Shown piece after piece: positions 1-12,837 of a stretch of DNA of 64,000 bases. The position numbers and the translations under genes are program-made. Each line of letters starts with the position of its first letter. The stretch's first letter is position 1. The DNA comes from Antennarius striatus. Its lineage: Eukaryota > Chordata > Actinopteri > Lophiiformes > Antennariidae. Below the pieces are notes generated by a model. That model saw nothing but the letters and a program-made list of their open reading frames with translations. It was not told the DNA's origin and ran no database searches. The DNA lies in the NCBI RefSeq assembly GCF_040054535.1, contig NC_090791.1:15923327-15987326 (forward strand). Direction: 5' to 3'.

Positions 1-383
1 GAATATAGACAAAATTCAGACACTCATAGTTGGCACTGAAAGTAACAAAAAATATTCCAAGGATTCTGATGTGCTCATTCTACATCACTATCCCTAACGC
101 ACATTTTTAATAATATGACCAACATCACAAGGACAGTATTTTTATCAATTAGGAACACTATGTGCAAGTTGTCTGGCTAAAACCAGCCCTGCCTCTATAG
201 AGTACAATGAATGAAATTACAGTCTGAAGGAAAAATAGCTGACAAAATTTCATATTTCCAACGTTTCAGGGCAAAAGATTTTATCAAAAGAAAAATAACT
301 CAACCACTGATGGAAAAGATGAAGCTACATTGTCAGCTTTCTTATATAGTATTTATCTCTGGGGGTTTTTTCTTTTTTTTTAC

Positions 384-3300
384 CTCATTAAATTTGTCCA
401 AACTTTCTTCTCTCCCGAAATATCCTCCACCAATATCCAAGACACTCAACTTGAAGCCCATCATATTCTGAAAAAAAGAAATAAATTTAGAGCAGCTGAA
501 TAGTTATATCAGACCGAGTCATACCAATGCACTTTCATTTGTGTGATTCTTAGTACAGTGATACCTCTACGTAATAATGTTTCTACTTATGAAATTTTCT
601 GCTTACGAAATTTCTCAGCAGGAAAATATTACCTCTAGTTACGAAAGAAATTTCGACTTACGTAATGTAAAAACACAGTATCGGCTGATACTTGATTCTC
701 CCACAGGTTCCTGAACGCAACATTCTCATAGCTGCTCTGCCATTGGCTATTACCTATTACGTATCTTCCTGGCATCCCATTGGCTAAGAGGGATGTCACT
801 CCATCTCTGTGTGGAGCTAGAACGGTCCTTATGCAGTGTGTCGGCATTCAGCACTCGACCCGTGAGGTAGTCTGATAGTTTTGAGCAAATATAATAACTT
901 TTTGAGTACGTATTCGCTATGGACCCCAAGAAAGTGACGGAGAAAAGAGGAAAAGAAAAGACGAAGAAAAGAGTTTTTTTTGTCCGTACAAACAAAGCAA
1001 GAGATCATAGAAAAGCGTGAAAAAGGGATGCGTTTGGTTGATCTCGCCAAAGAATATGGCCGTAATGCATCTACAATCACCACGTTATTAAAACAAAAGG
1101 AAGTTTAAGGAGTTTAAGGCATCGCGTGGGTGGTTGGAGAAGTTCAGAAGGAGGACTGGAATTCACTCTGTTGTTTGGCATCGTGAGATAGGAGCACATG
1201 AACCAAAGAGGGCAAAAAACAATGGGGACAGCTGTTAAAAGGTAAATGACTGTCATTATTATTCTTTATTCTTTGTTTTTTACGTTATGCACAACTCTCA
1301 TTTATTGTGTAATAATCTAATTGTAACATGTATTTGTTACATGTTTTGATGCATTTTTTATGCTTTATAAAACATTTATGTCAGAATTTTTGGGGGCTTG
1401 GAACGGATTAGGGCATTTGGAAAACGCGTATCTACTCACGTAATTTTCTACTTACGTAATTCCTTCCGGAACCAATTAATTTTGTAAGTAGAGGTACCAC
1501 TGTATATATTATTGCACTGATTTCATACCAGTGCAATAATTTATTTTTTGACCAATATCTATTATAAGCATTGAGATGTAACAATTGGAAGAAGCATGTT
1601 GTAAATTAGGTTACCATAACATCACATGTACATAAATTAGTTTCACCACAAGAGCAATGAAGAAACGATGAGGAAAATTATATTTGATGATGAAAGTCAT
1701 AACTACATTTGGTGTGTGCTGCTTTTCAGTACATGAACTAACCGGAGCAATGTCGCCTTACTTTAGCTACTGCACATTTTAAAGTGTTGTACTTTGGACC
1801 ATCTAAAATGATGACTCTGCAATGATTCTTTCAGTTCAAATTAGTCTTTCAGAGTTTATAGCATTAGAGTGCTTTAGAACTCATAGACACATCTGGAACA
1901 CATGCTTTTAAACAGACTTTAAACTTCTGTGAAATTACTATTATTATGTTAAAAAAAATGTGTTGAAAAAAAATGTACGTGTTTTTCTCAACTACAGTAA
2001 TCCCTCGCGCATCTGTGGATCAACACGCGCGGCTTCACTACATCACTGTTTTTTGGAAGGTAGTCACGTGATACCGTACGTGCATCCTATAGGCTGATGA
2101 CATCAGGAAGTGCGCTACGTTCAGTGAGTCTCGGAACGCAACTTACTTCCGTGAGACACAAAAGTGCTTTAAACAGTCTACAGTATAAGAGTGTGGGAAA
2201 AGGGAATTCAGATAAAAGGTGGTTTAATATCCTGGAAAGCATTAACGAGGGATTACTGTATTTTATTATTATGTTACATCAGTATTTTATACTTATTTGT
2301 TTTTGGCAGCAAAACCCAGCCTCTCACATGTAGTTAGAACCCAAAACCCGTAACTTCAGAGAAGTGGTTGAAGATGAGACAAATATGGTTAAAATGAATG
2401 AATGAAAATATTTTCTAATGCAAGAAAGTGTGAACAGACAGCAAGCCTAATGTACAGTACAATCACTGATTGTGTTGGTGAATCACATCAACAACACAAT
2501 GGTTGATTTGTCCTGCTATTTTTTGCTAAATTTGTTAACAGTTCTTTTTAAAAAAAAAAATTCTATTTTGAATGGTAGTCAAATGCTACTATTTTTCAGA
2601 ACCACTAATCTAATGTAATTAATCATTTTTTGCTTTATTACAATAAATTCAGAAATAATTAAGGGACAAATGAAAAACATTTCCACCACCATTCTTACTA
2701 ACTGGTAAGAATTTAATTTCCACTTCAGGAATGCAAACCCTTATCTTAATTAAGTTGGCTATGATTTTAAGTTGTTGGGACGTTCAATATATCACTGAGA
2801 AACTGTTTGGTATAGTTTATGGTAAAAGAAAGTATGAGTATTACAAACTGTGCAGATAATCTAACAGCAGGTTTTCAAGTTGCTACAGATAACTATGCTG
2901 TGATTGTAGTTAAAACCATGGGAACACTGATTTCACTCTGCAGATTCCTTATCTGAATTTATAAATTATTCTTATTGTGTGACTTTCTTTGCGTATGTCA
3001 CATATCGCCCTGGCTATCAGACCAGTCCAGATTTTCTGCTCATAATTTTATGTATTAAAAGGTTATGCATTTTGCATGGCTGACCAACAGGGGCCACTTC
3101 TGGCAAATCGGATCAGGGCCATAAAAGTGCCATCACTCTTTGAGGCATGTGGACCAATTACAAATGTATTGTGTGTGCAAGGACAGGGCTACACAAAATT
3201 TTCTGCATCTGTTAATGAGTTAGCCAAGCTCTAATTGCACATCATCACAACCTGTAAACAAATGTAAACATACTTTTTCAGTTTTATTTTGTCATGATAA

Positions 3301-4511
3301 TAACTTACTGCAATATCGAAGGCCTGTCGGGCATCTGCTATGGCCTGCTTGAATGTCAAACTGTCACAGCATCTGTTGCCAACATGAAAGCTGACACCAA
3401 TCACCTCTAAGCTCAGTTCTTTAGCACGTTCCAGCAGTTTAGCAACCGTCTCCAGGCCGGCACCAAACTTAAAATTGAGTCTTGTTAAAGATTTGGAATC
3501 ATCCACTGCAATGCGGAGAACCAATCTGGAACAGGTTTCATAAGAGTTGGATGAAATAAAACTCAAAAAACAGTGTACATGCATTGTAGAATGAAAATAT
3601 GAGCAGTTCCACTTACTTAGCTTTGGCATGATTTAGAGAAATCTTTTGCAGTTCATCCTCACTATCAAAAGTCATCATATTCACTCCATGAGTGCAGGCG
3701 TATTTGATGTGTGACGGTGGTTTAATGGTGTGTGCATAAATGATCTTATCAGGAGTCACTCCGAGGGACAGGGCCAGTTTAATCTCACCCTGTTTAACAT
3801 GTTTAAAATGAGCATTGAAGAACGAGAACAATATTCTGAGTAAAGAAGACAGATTATTTGTTAAATGAAATACAGCACCTTGCTAGCACAATCAAAACCT
3901 GTGCCCAGAGCTCTCAGCATCTTCAAAACTGCTGGTGTGCTGTTACACTTGACTGCATAGAAAGGTGTGACTCGAGGTAACTTAGTGACCCATCGGACGT
4001 GTTTCATATACAGACTATCTAGACTGGCTACAAAGAATGGCTCTTCACTGTCCTAAAAGAAAAAGGACATCTATTTTCAAATTGCAAAAGTAAATAATCT
4101 CAAATATCTCACAGGACATTCATAACATTATAGATTATGGTGAGATGAGTGTCCCGATTTCTCTGTTACTCACCTTTAAACCAAGTTCATTTATTTTATC
4201 ATCTATGAAATCAGGAATTGTTTTTCCATTGTCCAAAATGCCAATATCACAAAACTCAGGAGAGAAATCTTTCATGGTGGATGCATTTGTAGTTAATGGG
4301 GCTGCAAATGATGTTGAGAAGACACAAATACGTAAAAAAGGAATGTCAGTTTGCACTCTAAGACTGGATCAGGATAGAAGCATTTTATTGTCTATAACTA
4401 TTTGATAACTATTGATCGCATTCACAAACAGATTCATACTTGTTACTTCACATTGGAAAAAAAATAAATTTATGTCTTACCATGGCTCTTCTGATTCTCC
4501 ATATTTGACAT
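384..4511 (-). CDS. ornithine decarboxylase-like protein, 5' half (3' exons beyond left edge)
   Basis: Group IV PLP-fold decarboxylase or antizyme-inhibitor family. ODC converts ornithine to putrescine in the cytosol. Coding exons on the minus strand: 4174-4275, 3879-4052, 3617-3789, 3309-3525, 384-467, all with GT-AG borders and consistent phase. With the ATG at 4275 the numbering equals that of human ODC: PLP lysine K69 in FYAVKCN, D88, E94, R154, H197, D233 and the G235-G237 glycine loop. That agreement favours this start. An in-frame upstream exon (4481-4511, ATG at 4511) would add 19 residues. Departures from ODC: the phosphate-binding Ser200 is Asn and Gly201 is Arg, and the stretch after IIYA is divergent. 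The dimer-partner half (Cys360 region, Tyr389) is outside the window. K69 argues for an enzyme, but the altered pocket leaves an antizyme-inhibitor-like or ODC2-type paralogue possible. Family call sure; exact member not. Confidence 0.85.
556..1502 (+). mobile_element. pogo/Tigger-like DNA transposon, internally deleted
   Basis: Terminal inverted repeats read CAGTGATACCTCTAC on the left and, inverted on the right, CAGTGGTACCTCTAC. Both ends are flanked by the TA dinucleotide these elements duplicate. From the ATG at 919 the plus strand encodes the CENP-B-like helix-turn-helix start of a Tigger transposase ([12 protein letters not shown]...), with a frameshift near 985 followed by a segment reading [12 protein letters not shown]. 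It then jumps to a later piece ([11 protein letters not shown]) near 1108-1200. The DDE catalytic part is missing, so the copy is dead and non-autonomous. It sits inside an intron of the ODC-like gene. Confidence 0.85.
1995..2258. mobile_element. short MITE with TIR CAGTAATCCCTCG
   Basis: The ends CAGTAATCCCTCG and CGAGGGATTACTG are perfect inverted repeats, each flanked by TA. The 264-bp element has no transposase. The TIR shape and TA target fit a pogo/Tigger-derived MITE. The open frame running through it (2097-2333) is incidental. Confidence 0.8.
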
Positions 4512-5744
4512 CCTTGAAATTCTAGAAAGTTCAGAAAGACTCGTTGAGTAATTTCAGCAAATACAGCTGGAAAAAAGGTATGACAGTAAGTTCCCCTTGT
4601 ATTTGTACGGGTACTGCACCCATTGTTTGAAACTTAATTTTGTAATATCAACTTGGAAATTCAATTTTCCATGTCAGTTAGAAATGTGTTTCTGTAGAAC
4701 AAACTGAACTGGAATTCTGAGATTTTTAATTTAATCTGATAATCAAAAAATGACCATTATGATAATACAAAATTATAAAATGTCATTATTTAGAGTTTAA
4801 AGTAAATTCAAAATGTTTTTTTAATAAGTGTAAAGGATGGAATGTTCTTTTTGTCAATTTTGAAATATTATATGGTATGACCTGACCTCAAAATAAAAAG
4901 AAAATTGCAAAAACTACAGGAAACTTTAGGGACCTTTCCAGATTAAACTGACTGGGGTTGCCAATCAGGCCTGGTAGTTCATTAGATGGGGCTTGTCTAG
5001 GTACAATGCGAACTGTGTGTTGCCAAGGAGATAGCTATTACTGTTTGGTAGTCTTTGGCAACCCAAGAACCTGATGAATGGGTGATGAGGAAAGATTTGG
5101 AAGGGAAGACAGGCTGTCTCAGAAAAAATGGTCACTGTGCACGAAAGCAAAACAGGCATAAAATAATCAACCAGCAGGACACTGAGTGATGTGCAAATAG
5201 GGCCTTCACCAAAGCTCAATAGTTCTTTATAACTGATCAAACCTAATGTGAGGGTTTCTCCATGCGGGATAGGAGTCTAATCATTACCCATCACTGAGTT
5301 TGGCTTTGTATGAGATCTTACCTTACAACAGACATGTGTGATCACCTTAATCCAAAGACCAGATGTGAAATACTTGAATGAACCTAGAAACACATTACCA
5401 TTTTGAGAGTATAGGAGTGTGTAATGTAATGTAAGTATTTTCCCTGAGTTGATTAATCATCAGATTCAAAGCTGAAGCAGAAGCCTTCATTCCAATTTCA
5501 TTCCTCCATCTGTTGTGTTTTGTATGTACAGACGACTGATTAGGACATAACCTGTTTTGTGTGTTGACAGCAGGACGAGAACAAATACACCCCAGGAGTG
5601 TAAATCATTTAAAGGGCAATTATAATAAATGACCCCACTTTTCTTATGTTCATTCCCACTTAATGCCATCTCAGGCAGTCATGATTCACATTTGAAACAC
5701 ATGTTACGATGGATATGGTTGATTTCAATAGTCCGGGTACGATG

Positions 5745-5780
5745 CCAGTGTGCCATGGAGCCACACACAAAGATAGACAA

Positions 5781-5878
<98 letters not shown>

Positions 5879-5995
5879 TCCTACGGGCAATTTGGGACTG
5901 CCCAATAAACTGAAGCCCGTGTTTTTGGAGGTGGGAGGATGCCGGACAACCCACGAGAGAACCCACGCAGACACAGGGAAAACGTGGGTATATAG
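5745..5995 (-). repeat. L2-like LINE/SINE 3' tail interrupted by a CA microsatellite
   Basis: The block resembles, in reverse orientation, the tail shared by many fish L2-type elements (GGAGGTGGGAGGATGCCGG, then AACCCACGCAGACAC). About 94 bp of perfect CA repeat (5783-5876) lies inside the segment that in other copies reads CACACATTCACACCTATGGG. The microsatellite therefore probably grew from the element's own short CA run. Confidence 0.7.
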
Positions 5996-7309
5996 TATAT
6001 ATATAAAAAATATAAACATATATATAGAGAGATTTACTTATATTCTGTATATGGGAAAGGAAACAAATTAGACCAGAAGACTCTGCACCATTCTGCATCT
6101 ATTATTTTACAACAGACAGTTGCAATATAAAAGATGATACATAATGAGCAAAGAGAAGGACGGTCAGCATAAGTACATACCTTCACCACAGCAAATCAGT
6201 CTGGGAGTGCGCCAATTCAAACTCCAATAAGCTGTTGGCAGAATGGATATCGTCAGGGTTTTCAAATTCAAAGAAGTTTTAAATGAAAAGATCAAGGTCT
6301 GACTAAAATGTAATAGTTCCTTCTTTCGAATATTGAAGTTTCATGAACTTTCATCAAAATTAGTTTAGGAGTTTACGAGAGATTTAGATAAATTCTGGGA
6401 AAATATCCTCCTGTCTTTCAAATTTAAATGACTTAAAAACATCCTGGATGTCCTCCTTTATTTGGATGCTCTCCTGTATTTCATCAGTTCATCCTTGCAA
6501 TGTGAGTCATTCTGCCATCCATATTCATGAGTCAAGTAATTATGGATAATTGTATGACTTCGTGTGATAACTGTATGACGAAAGAATAAAGTCACTTAAC
6601 ATTGAAATCCATCATTATCCGCCATTCTGCTACAAAAACCAACACAAGATTAGAAGCTTTTTTCTTCTGCTCGTCTAATGGACTGTTGTATCGTTACTTT
6701 TTGGATGAACTTGTGTTGTTCTCTTTTTGATGCCATCTCTCATTTAAAATGATCCTTAAAGCTGGAGACTCCACTCAACCAGTCAGGCATCAAAACCATC
6801 AAAAACCACGTAGTTCTGTATAATTACTGATTACTATTCTGGAGGAAGGAGGCAGTGAGTCAATTGATGTCAACTGATGTTGACTCACTACTCTGCTTTG
6901 TACAGCGCTCAGGAAATTATAGGAATAAATGGTAACTGCATAAATTGTGTCAATTGAAGATACCTAAAAGAAAGGTGTTACAAACATAACCAGGTTAATG
7001 AAAACATGGTGTTTTCCCTATGAACCTGAGTGAAGAGGGAAAAGAGAGAAGTAAGACAGGGTTAGATTGTGGTTAAAGATTTGACATTTGATTCAAATTT
7101 GGTCCTGATCCCGGCCTTGTAGTGAATCCAACTTGAATCTTTACTTGCCATAAAAGAGAGGTTAACCCTGAACCAAAAAAAAAAAAGTAGACCACATACC
7201 ATTGCTGGATGAAATCCTGATTTTATCCAGATCATTCTGAATAAGGTGTTTATGGGTTCTATTTAAACAGAAAGCAGAGGAGGCGTTGGGGAATGTGTTA
7301 GTTATTCTT

Positions 7310-7560
7310 TCATTCACTCATTCATCGTCTACCGCTTTATCCGCTGTAGTGGGTCACAGGGAGCTGGAGCCTATCCCAGCTAACTGAGGGCGTGAGGCGG
7401 GGGAAACTCCGGGCGCGACGCCAGTGTACCACAGAGCCACACAGAGAAACAGACATGCATGCATGCACACATTCACACCTATGGGCAATTTGGAACGGCC
7501 AGTTAACTTGAAGCACATATTTTTCAGAGGTGGCAGGAAGCCGGAGAATCAGCAATTATT
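7310..7560 (-). repeat. L2-like 3' tail
   Basis: It starts with a CATT-rich simple run and continues with GGGAGCTGGAGCCTATCCC and GTGAGGCGGGGG, ending near GGTGGCAGGAAGCCGGAG. This is the fish L2-type tail in reverse orientation. Similar copies occur at 11378, 12110, 28323, 33730 and 61055. Confidence 0.7.
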
Positions 7561-10507
7561 CCATTAATTACACCAATAGATTCTAAATCCATTTTTCTAT
7601 GATTCTAAATTCTACAATTAGCTCATAAAGGAAATTTAAATGATATTACAGTTTATTTAGCATTATTTTTTGTGTAAACACTGACAGAGAAACAAAGAAA
7701 GGACACGGGTAAGAGACACAGTTCAACCTACACCAATGTAAAGGAATACGAGAGTGTGGTGACGCACAAACAGGATATAATGAGAGAAACAAGACTCTTT
7801 CGAAAAATTTAAGATTCAGGCAGGAAAATAATCAAGAATGAGTTGCTCCGGCAGGCTAAATAGTTTGAATGTAGATGGTTTTCCTGTCCCTTCTGCTGAC
7901 TCACTAATCCTGCTTCTTATCGTTCCGACAGGCGAGTAACAGCAGCAGGGGGTAGCCTCAAATCAAGATAATTGGATTGACTGAGCAGTGGCATTGGAAA
8001 ACTAGAGATTTAACAACCCATTTGGCTTAGTAAATGTCATTGTATATTTCTCCAAACCACAGATATGTTTAAATATCACATGTTAATAATGTGGAAATAT
8101 GTGATTTTAACATTTATATTGTACCTAGGCTGTGTTTAAGGTCAGGTTGGTTTAAGTACAACAATGTTATGTAGAGGGTAAGAAAAAAGAAAAACAGACC
8201 TGGAATATTTTCTAGTGTCTTGCTCAAAAGAACCTGTGTTTTCCCTACAGCAAGCCTGAACCAATGTGTGATGTTGTAATGACATATCCAAGCAAGCCAC
8301 AACTGGGGCTTTTCTTATGCTACAAATGTAGGAAGAATTTAACATATGTTTAACATAAACATAAAACGGACAGTAAATGATTGTTCATAGCATTTTAGCC
8401 CACCATTTAGAGGCTGCTGTGTTATATAGTATGTGATACCTCTTTAGTTTACTAGCTAGGCCCATTCTGAGGTTGGTCAGTCACAAAAGGTTCTTAAATC
8501 AATCCGGTTTTAGACACCAAGGTGTCACCCCTTCATCTTCCCCACCCACTCAGTCATTTGCAAAGCAATTGAGTGTAGACGTCATTGTAAAAGTGTTGAA
8601 ATGACACTATGAAAAATTTACATTTAATACAGCTGACCACCACACAACTATGAGAACAGTCCTGGATTTATAGATCATAGTACGCTACAGACGACACTCT
8701 GTAACAACATAGCATAGCATAAGAAATTCTGAACCACTATTTCCAGCAGCAGTGGTCAAATTTGCATCAAAACAAGAGACCTACCATTTTATCCATAATA
8801 ACACAAACCACTTGAAGGATTAGCTCTCCTTATCTCCTAAAAAACATACCAAAATATGGAACATGTCGTGAAACCAACTACCTTCACAATTTATGTTTCA
8901 TTTTGTTTCATTTGACGACTAGTTTAGTAGTAACACCTATAACATTAGGCTCTTTGTGTACAGTAGATGTAGGGATTATGTGTTGGGGGGAGGGGATACG
9001 ATCTAATCTTCAGTGTCTGCAGCTCTGATTTTGTGGATTAAGCAGCCGTGGGGTTGTCACTGTTATACCATCACAGTAGTTATCAATGCTCCATTGATTG
9101 CTCTACAATGAGAAGAGATCACAGGAAAATTGCAGAGAGAGCATTTGTCTCAACAAAGCAAAAATATTTGATAGGTGGAGATAAGCATTGTCAAAAGCGC
9201 TTCTTGATTATGTTAGGTTATGTAGAGTGTGTTGTCGCATACTGCGTTTCAAGTGATTTCCCATGATCTCTCTGTCTACTTCCTAAATATACACATACAT
9301 GAACTTCCCATTTATGTCTACAATTACGTTAAAAAAAAAAAAAGTCAATATCCCGATGTTACTGGTCACAAAGCAGTATGAATACTGTAAGTGAATAGTG
9401 GGTTTTAGAGTTCCAATTATTTTATTGACAAGATGAACATAATTAGCTTAGCATCAAACAAGACCATTATCGAAAAGGATAGCCTATCTTCTGTCATATT
9501 TGACCAAGCAGCTGTTTCAGATAGGCGGAATATATGGATTGGTCCCATAAGTTTTTATGGCCAATCTTTATGTAGAATTTTGATTTTAAATTTTGAGTGT
9601 ACAAATCCAGACATGACAAGAATGTGGCTAAAATGGTAAAAGACAAACAAAATAGGCCAACTAGGACCAGCTCACAAACAGCCTTGCTAAGAATGTAAAA
9701 TGAAGTAGGGTTTTTATATTCATTACCAATTGATTCACCAGTAAAGAACATGCAGTTCAGTTTTTAAAAAAATGATAAATCACTCGTAAAGTTGATGGAC
9801 CATAAGATTATTAACATAACATTTGTGTTCACATTTCTGTATTGAGATTTAAAATGGTTGCATACTATTATAGATAAAAGGCTAAATTAACACAGCTAAG
9901 ACAATGTAATCATGGGTTAACTCATAGTAGGACTTAAAATCACATGCATTTAATGTTCACATGTTTAATTATAAAATTGGTTTATCCATGAGAAAAGTAT
10001 GGCTCTGACCCTGATGATGAGCCATGGGTTTGAAGTTCACAATCATTTACCTTTATTTAACAAGCCATGACATTACAGGAAATTCCTTGTTTCTCGCAAA
10101 CTTTTTTCCTCACCCTGTAGTGGAATATCACACTTAAGCTTTACATTGTTGACCAAAGTGTGTCATGGATCAGCTATGATGGTTTACCATAGTGCTAACA
10201 AATGAATCACACCATAAGACTCAGGTTTTAAGACTGATATTTTAAGACTGATTTTTTTTATTTCTATACCTATTTATAATTTTCTATTTATATATTATTG
10301 ATGGGTTATTTATTAATCTTTCTATTTGGTGTTGTAATACTTTCTATGTGCTGGTGCTTTCTGTGTGCTTTTTCTGTGTTTTGTGTACTTACTATGCTGT
10401 GTGCAACAGAGAAATTAATTTTGCTGACGGAACCTCCTTAAGGGACAAACACAGTTATACTCTACTCTATATAAATATGAATATATATATACACACACAT
10501 CCTTGTG

Positions 10508-10652
<145 letters not shown>

Positions 10653-11377
10653 AATTGAGAATTTGGTGAATTTTTTATGAAAATGAATGACATCATAAAC
10701 TGTGCTTGAATTCACACAGGTACCTTAGTATTCAAGACAGCAAATATCATGTCAACTCTGACACAGCAAATATTTGAACTGATTCACCAAGAGGGAACAG
10801 ACTTTAGCCTGTGGCATAGAATCCTTACTTTCTATGGATCTCCTGTTCTGAGGGGTTAACTCTCCATGTTAAATAGATAATTGTTTGTTTGAAGCATACC
10901 CCAACCATAATATTACCTTTATTTCTACCATCGAATATTCTTGAAAGGTCAAACCTATCACCTTCGACTCCTTGTGTTCTTCACACAAATATTTACACAA
11001 ACCCACAGGCTAGAACAACTAAACCTGATTGTGTCGCAAAGAGAGCACATACAGTCTTATGATGTCTTAATTTTGTTTGGAAAATTACCTCCACTAAGGA
11101 CATTATGCTTTCACCAGTCTGTCAGCAGGACTGTTCAAAACTCCTAAATTTGTGTGTGTTAGGGGTAGCCAATGAAGAAATCATCAAATTTGTGGATTAA
11201 GTGACATATTGATGGACTTCCTATAACATTGTGACATAGCTGTGATCATTGTGAAGTACTCATTCATCATTACCCACTTGACAGTTTCATGAAGCTAAGT
11301 CTGTGTGAGGTGAATCCATTATTTTGAAAAAAGAGGTGCAATGTTGATGCTCCTCATCCCTACAAGCCTGGGATTAG

Positions 11378-11545
11378 GGTTTATTCATTCATTCATCTTC
11401 AGCCGCTTATCTGCATGGAGGATCACAGGTCTGCTGGAGCCTCAGCTGGCTATGGGTGTGAGATGGGGTGCACTCCAGATGGGATGCCAGGTCATTGTAG
11501 ACACAAAAGTGGACACAGTGGTTAAGAAAATGAATGAATGAATGA
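11378..11545 (-). repeat. L2-like 3' tail fragment
   Basis: ATTC repeats lead into CAGCCGCTTATC and CTGGAGCCTCAGCTGGC, then GATGGGGTGCACTCCAG, and the block closes with an AATG simple run. The orientation is reversed relative to the element. Confidence 0.6.
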
Positions 11546-12109
11546 TTATTAACTTGATACATTTTTCCATTCTTTAGTAATCGGCAGTAGAACATAGGCT
11601 GGTTTCGCAAAAAAAAAATGTTTTGACAAAAAAAGGTGAGAAAAGCAGAATGACTATTTTGATACAAATATTTTCTTTTTTATATAAAGAATATTTTATT
11701 TAAATACGTAAATACGTTCAACATTTACATTTAACTAAACTGTACGATTTTTTTTTTTTACCTTTGCAGCTTCAGTCAATCTGTTGAGCTTCGCGGCAGC
11801 TCTCTGGGATTAAGTGCTTTCAGTTAAGGGGGTGAGATTCAAGCTCCATCCGTTCATCTTCTCAGTCATCTGTACACATGTTCACAACACTCTTACTCTG
11901 TGAACTAATGCAAGACATGCTCTGTACGAGTGTGAACTGCCTGAATTTCTCCAACTCCTAATGTTTTGCCATTTTCTCTCTCGGCTCTTCCCGTTTTCTT
12001 CTTACAAAGTATATGGTGATCTCTCTCCCACAAGCAGCAATCCTGCCACCTTCAGGGGATCAGTTTGTCCTTACAGTAGTGTAGAACTATGATAGTGGTG
12101 GAGCCCATC

Positions 12110-12355
12110 CCCAGCTGACTCTTCACACAGACATCGATGCTCACAATCATACCGGCGTATAAATGAACATGTCCAATTCAACTAACTGGCATGTTTCTGG
12201 AAGCGGGAGAAAGCCGGAGGACCACCCACGCAGACACCGAGAGAATGTCCAAACTCTTGACAGAAAAGACCTCGGGGAAATGCAACTAGGACAACTGTTG
12301 CTGCGAAGCAATGGTGCTACTTACCGCGCCACTATACTACCCAGTTGTGTGAATG
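12110..12355 (-). repeat. L2-like 3' tail fragment with tRNA-like head
   Basis: The block contains GGCATGTTTCTGGAAGCGGG, AACCACCCACGCAGACACC-like sequence and, at its right end, a block equivalent to the reverse complement of the GTGGCGCAGTGGTTAGC-type head. It is a reverse-orientation copy. Positions 12361-12837 to its right show nothing recognisable. Confidence 0.55.
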
Positions 12356-12837
12356 GGTGAGTGAAGGAAGGAAAAAGAGAAGAGAGAGAAAGAAATAAAG
12401 GCAAGGAGAAGGAAGATGATTTCAGCAATCGTGCAATGACGGGTGTGTTTATAACACCAACAACTCACACTAATAAATATTACACTGCTCAATAATCACT
12501 TCACCATTGCATCAGACCTAATGGCTTACTTTGTGCAGTTTGCTGTGTAACCAATAGATCAAACCACAGCCTGGAAGAAGACAAATATTCCGTTTCTATT
12601 TGTGCTGTAAGGAACCACACCTTGATCACTCAAGAGAGTTGCAGCTGGATGCACCCATATGTTCTTCAGGAAAAGCAGAGCAATGAAAGAACATTCAATG
12701 TTTTATTTATAAACTAAGGCTGGTCATAAAAATGGGACGAGCTTTTTATCTCATTAAACAATGAGATCAGATAGGCTGGGTGGCAGAATTACGCAATTAC
12801 GCAGCCTTGTTGTCCCAGTGTTTGCTTTGGGATATCA

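Larger units (their letters stand above)
468..3308 (-). other. large intron of the ODC-like gene
   Basis: The interval lies between the exon ending at 3309 and the exon starting at 467. It holds a Tigger-like remnant (556-1502), a short TA-flanked MITE (1995-2258) and otherwise AT-rich unique DNA. I see no further exon in it. Positions 1-383 are likewise the start of the next intron, with nothing recognisable. Confidence 0.7.

Noticed and set aside
4965-5240. 91-codon minus-strand frame
   Set aside because: No family resemblance, no splice context, and it lies upstream of the ODC-like gene in AT-rich DNA.
5629-6098. Open frames of up to 139 codons on both strands
   Set aside because: They are read-through of the CA microsatellite (His-Thr and Cys-Val repeats) plus L2-like tail sequence.
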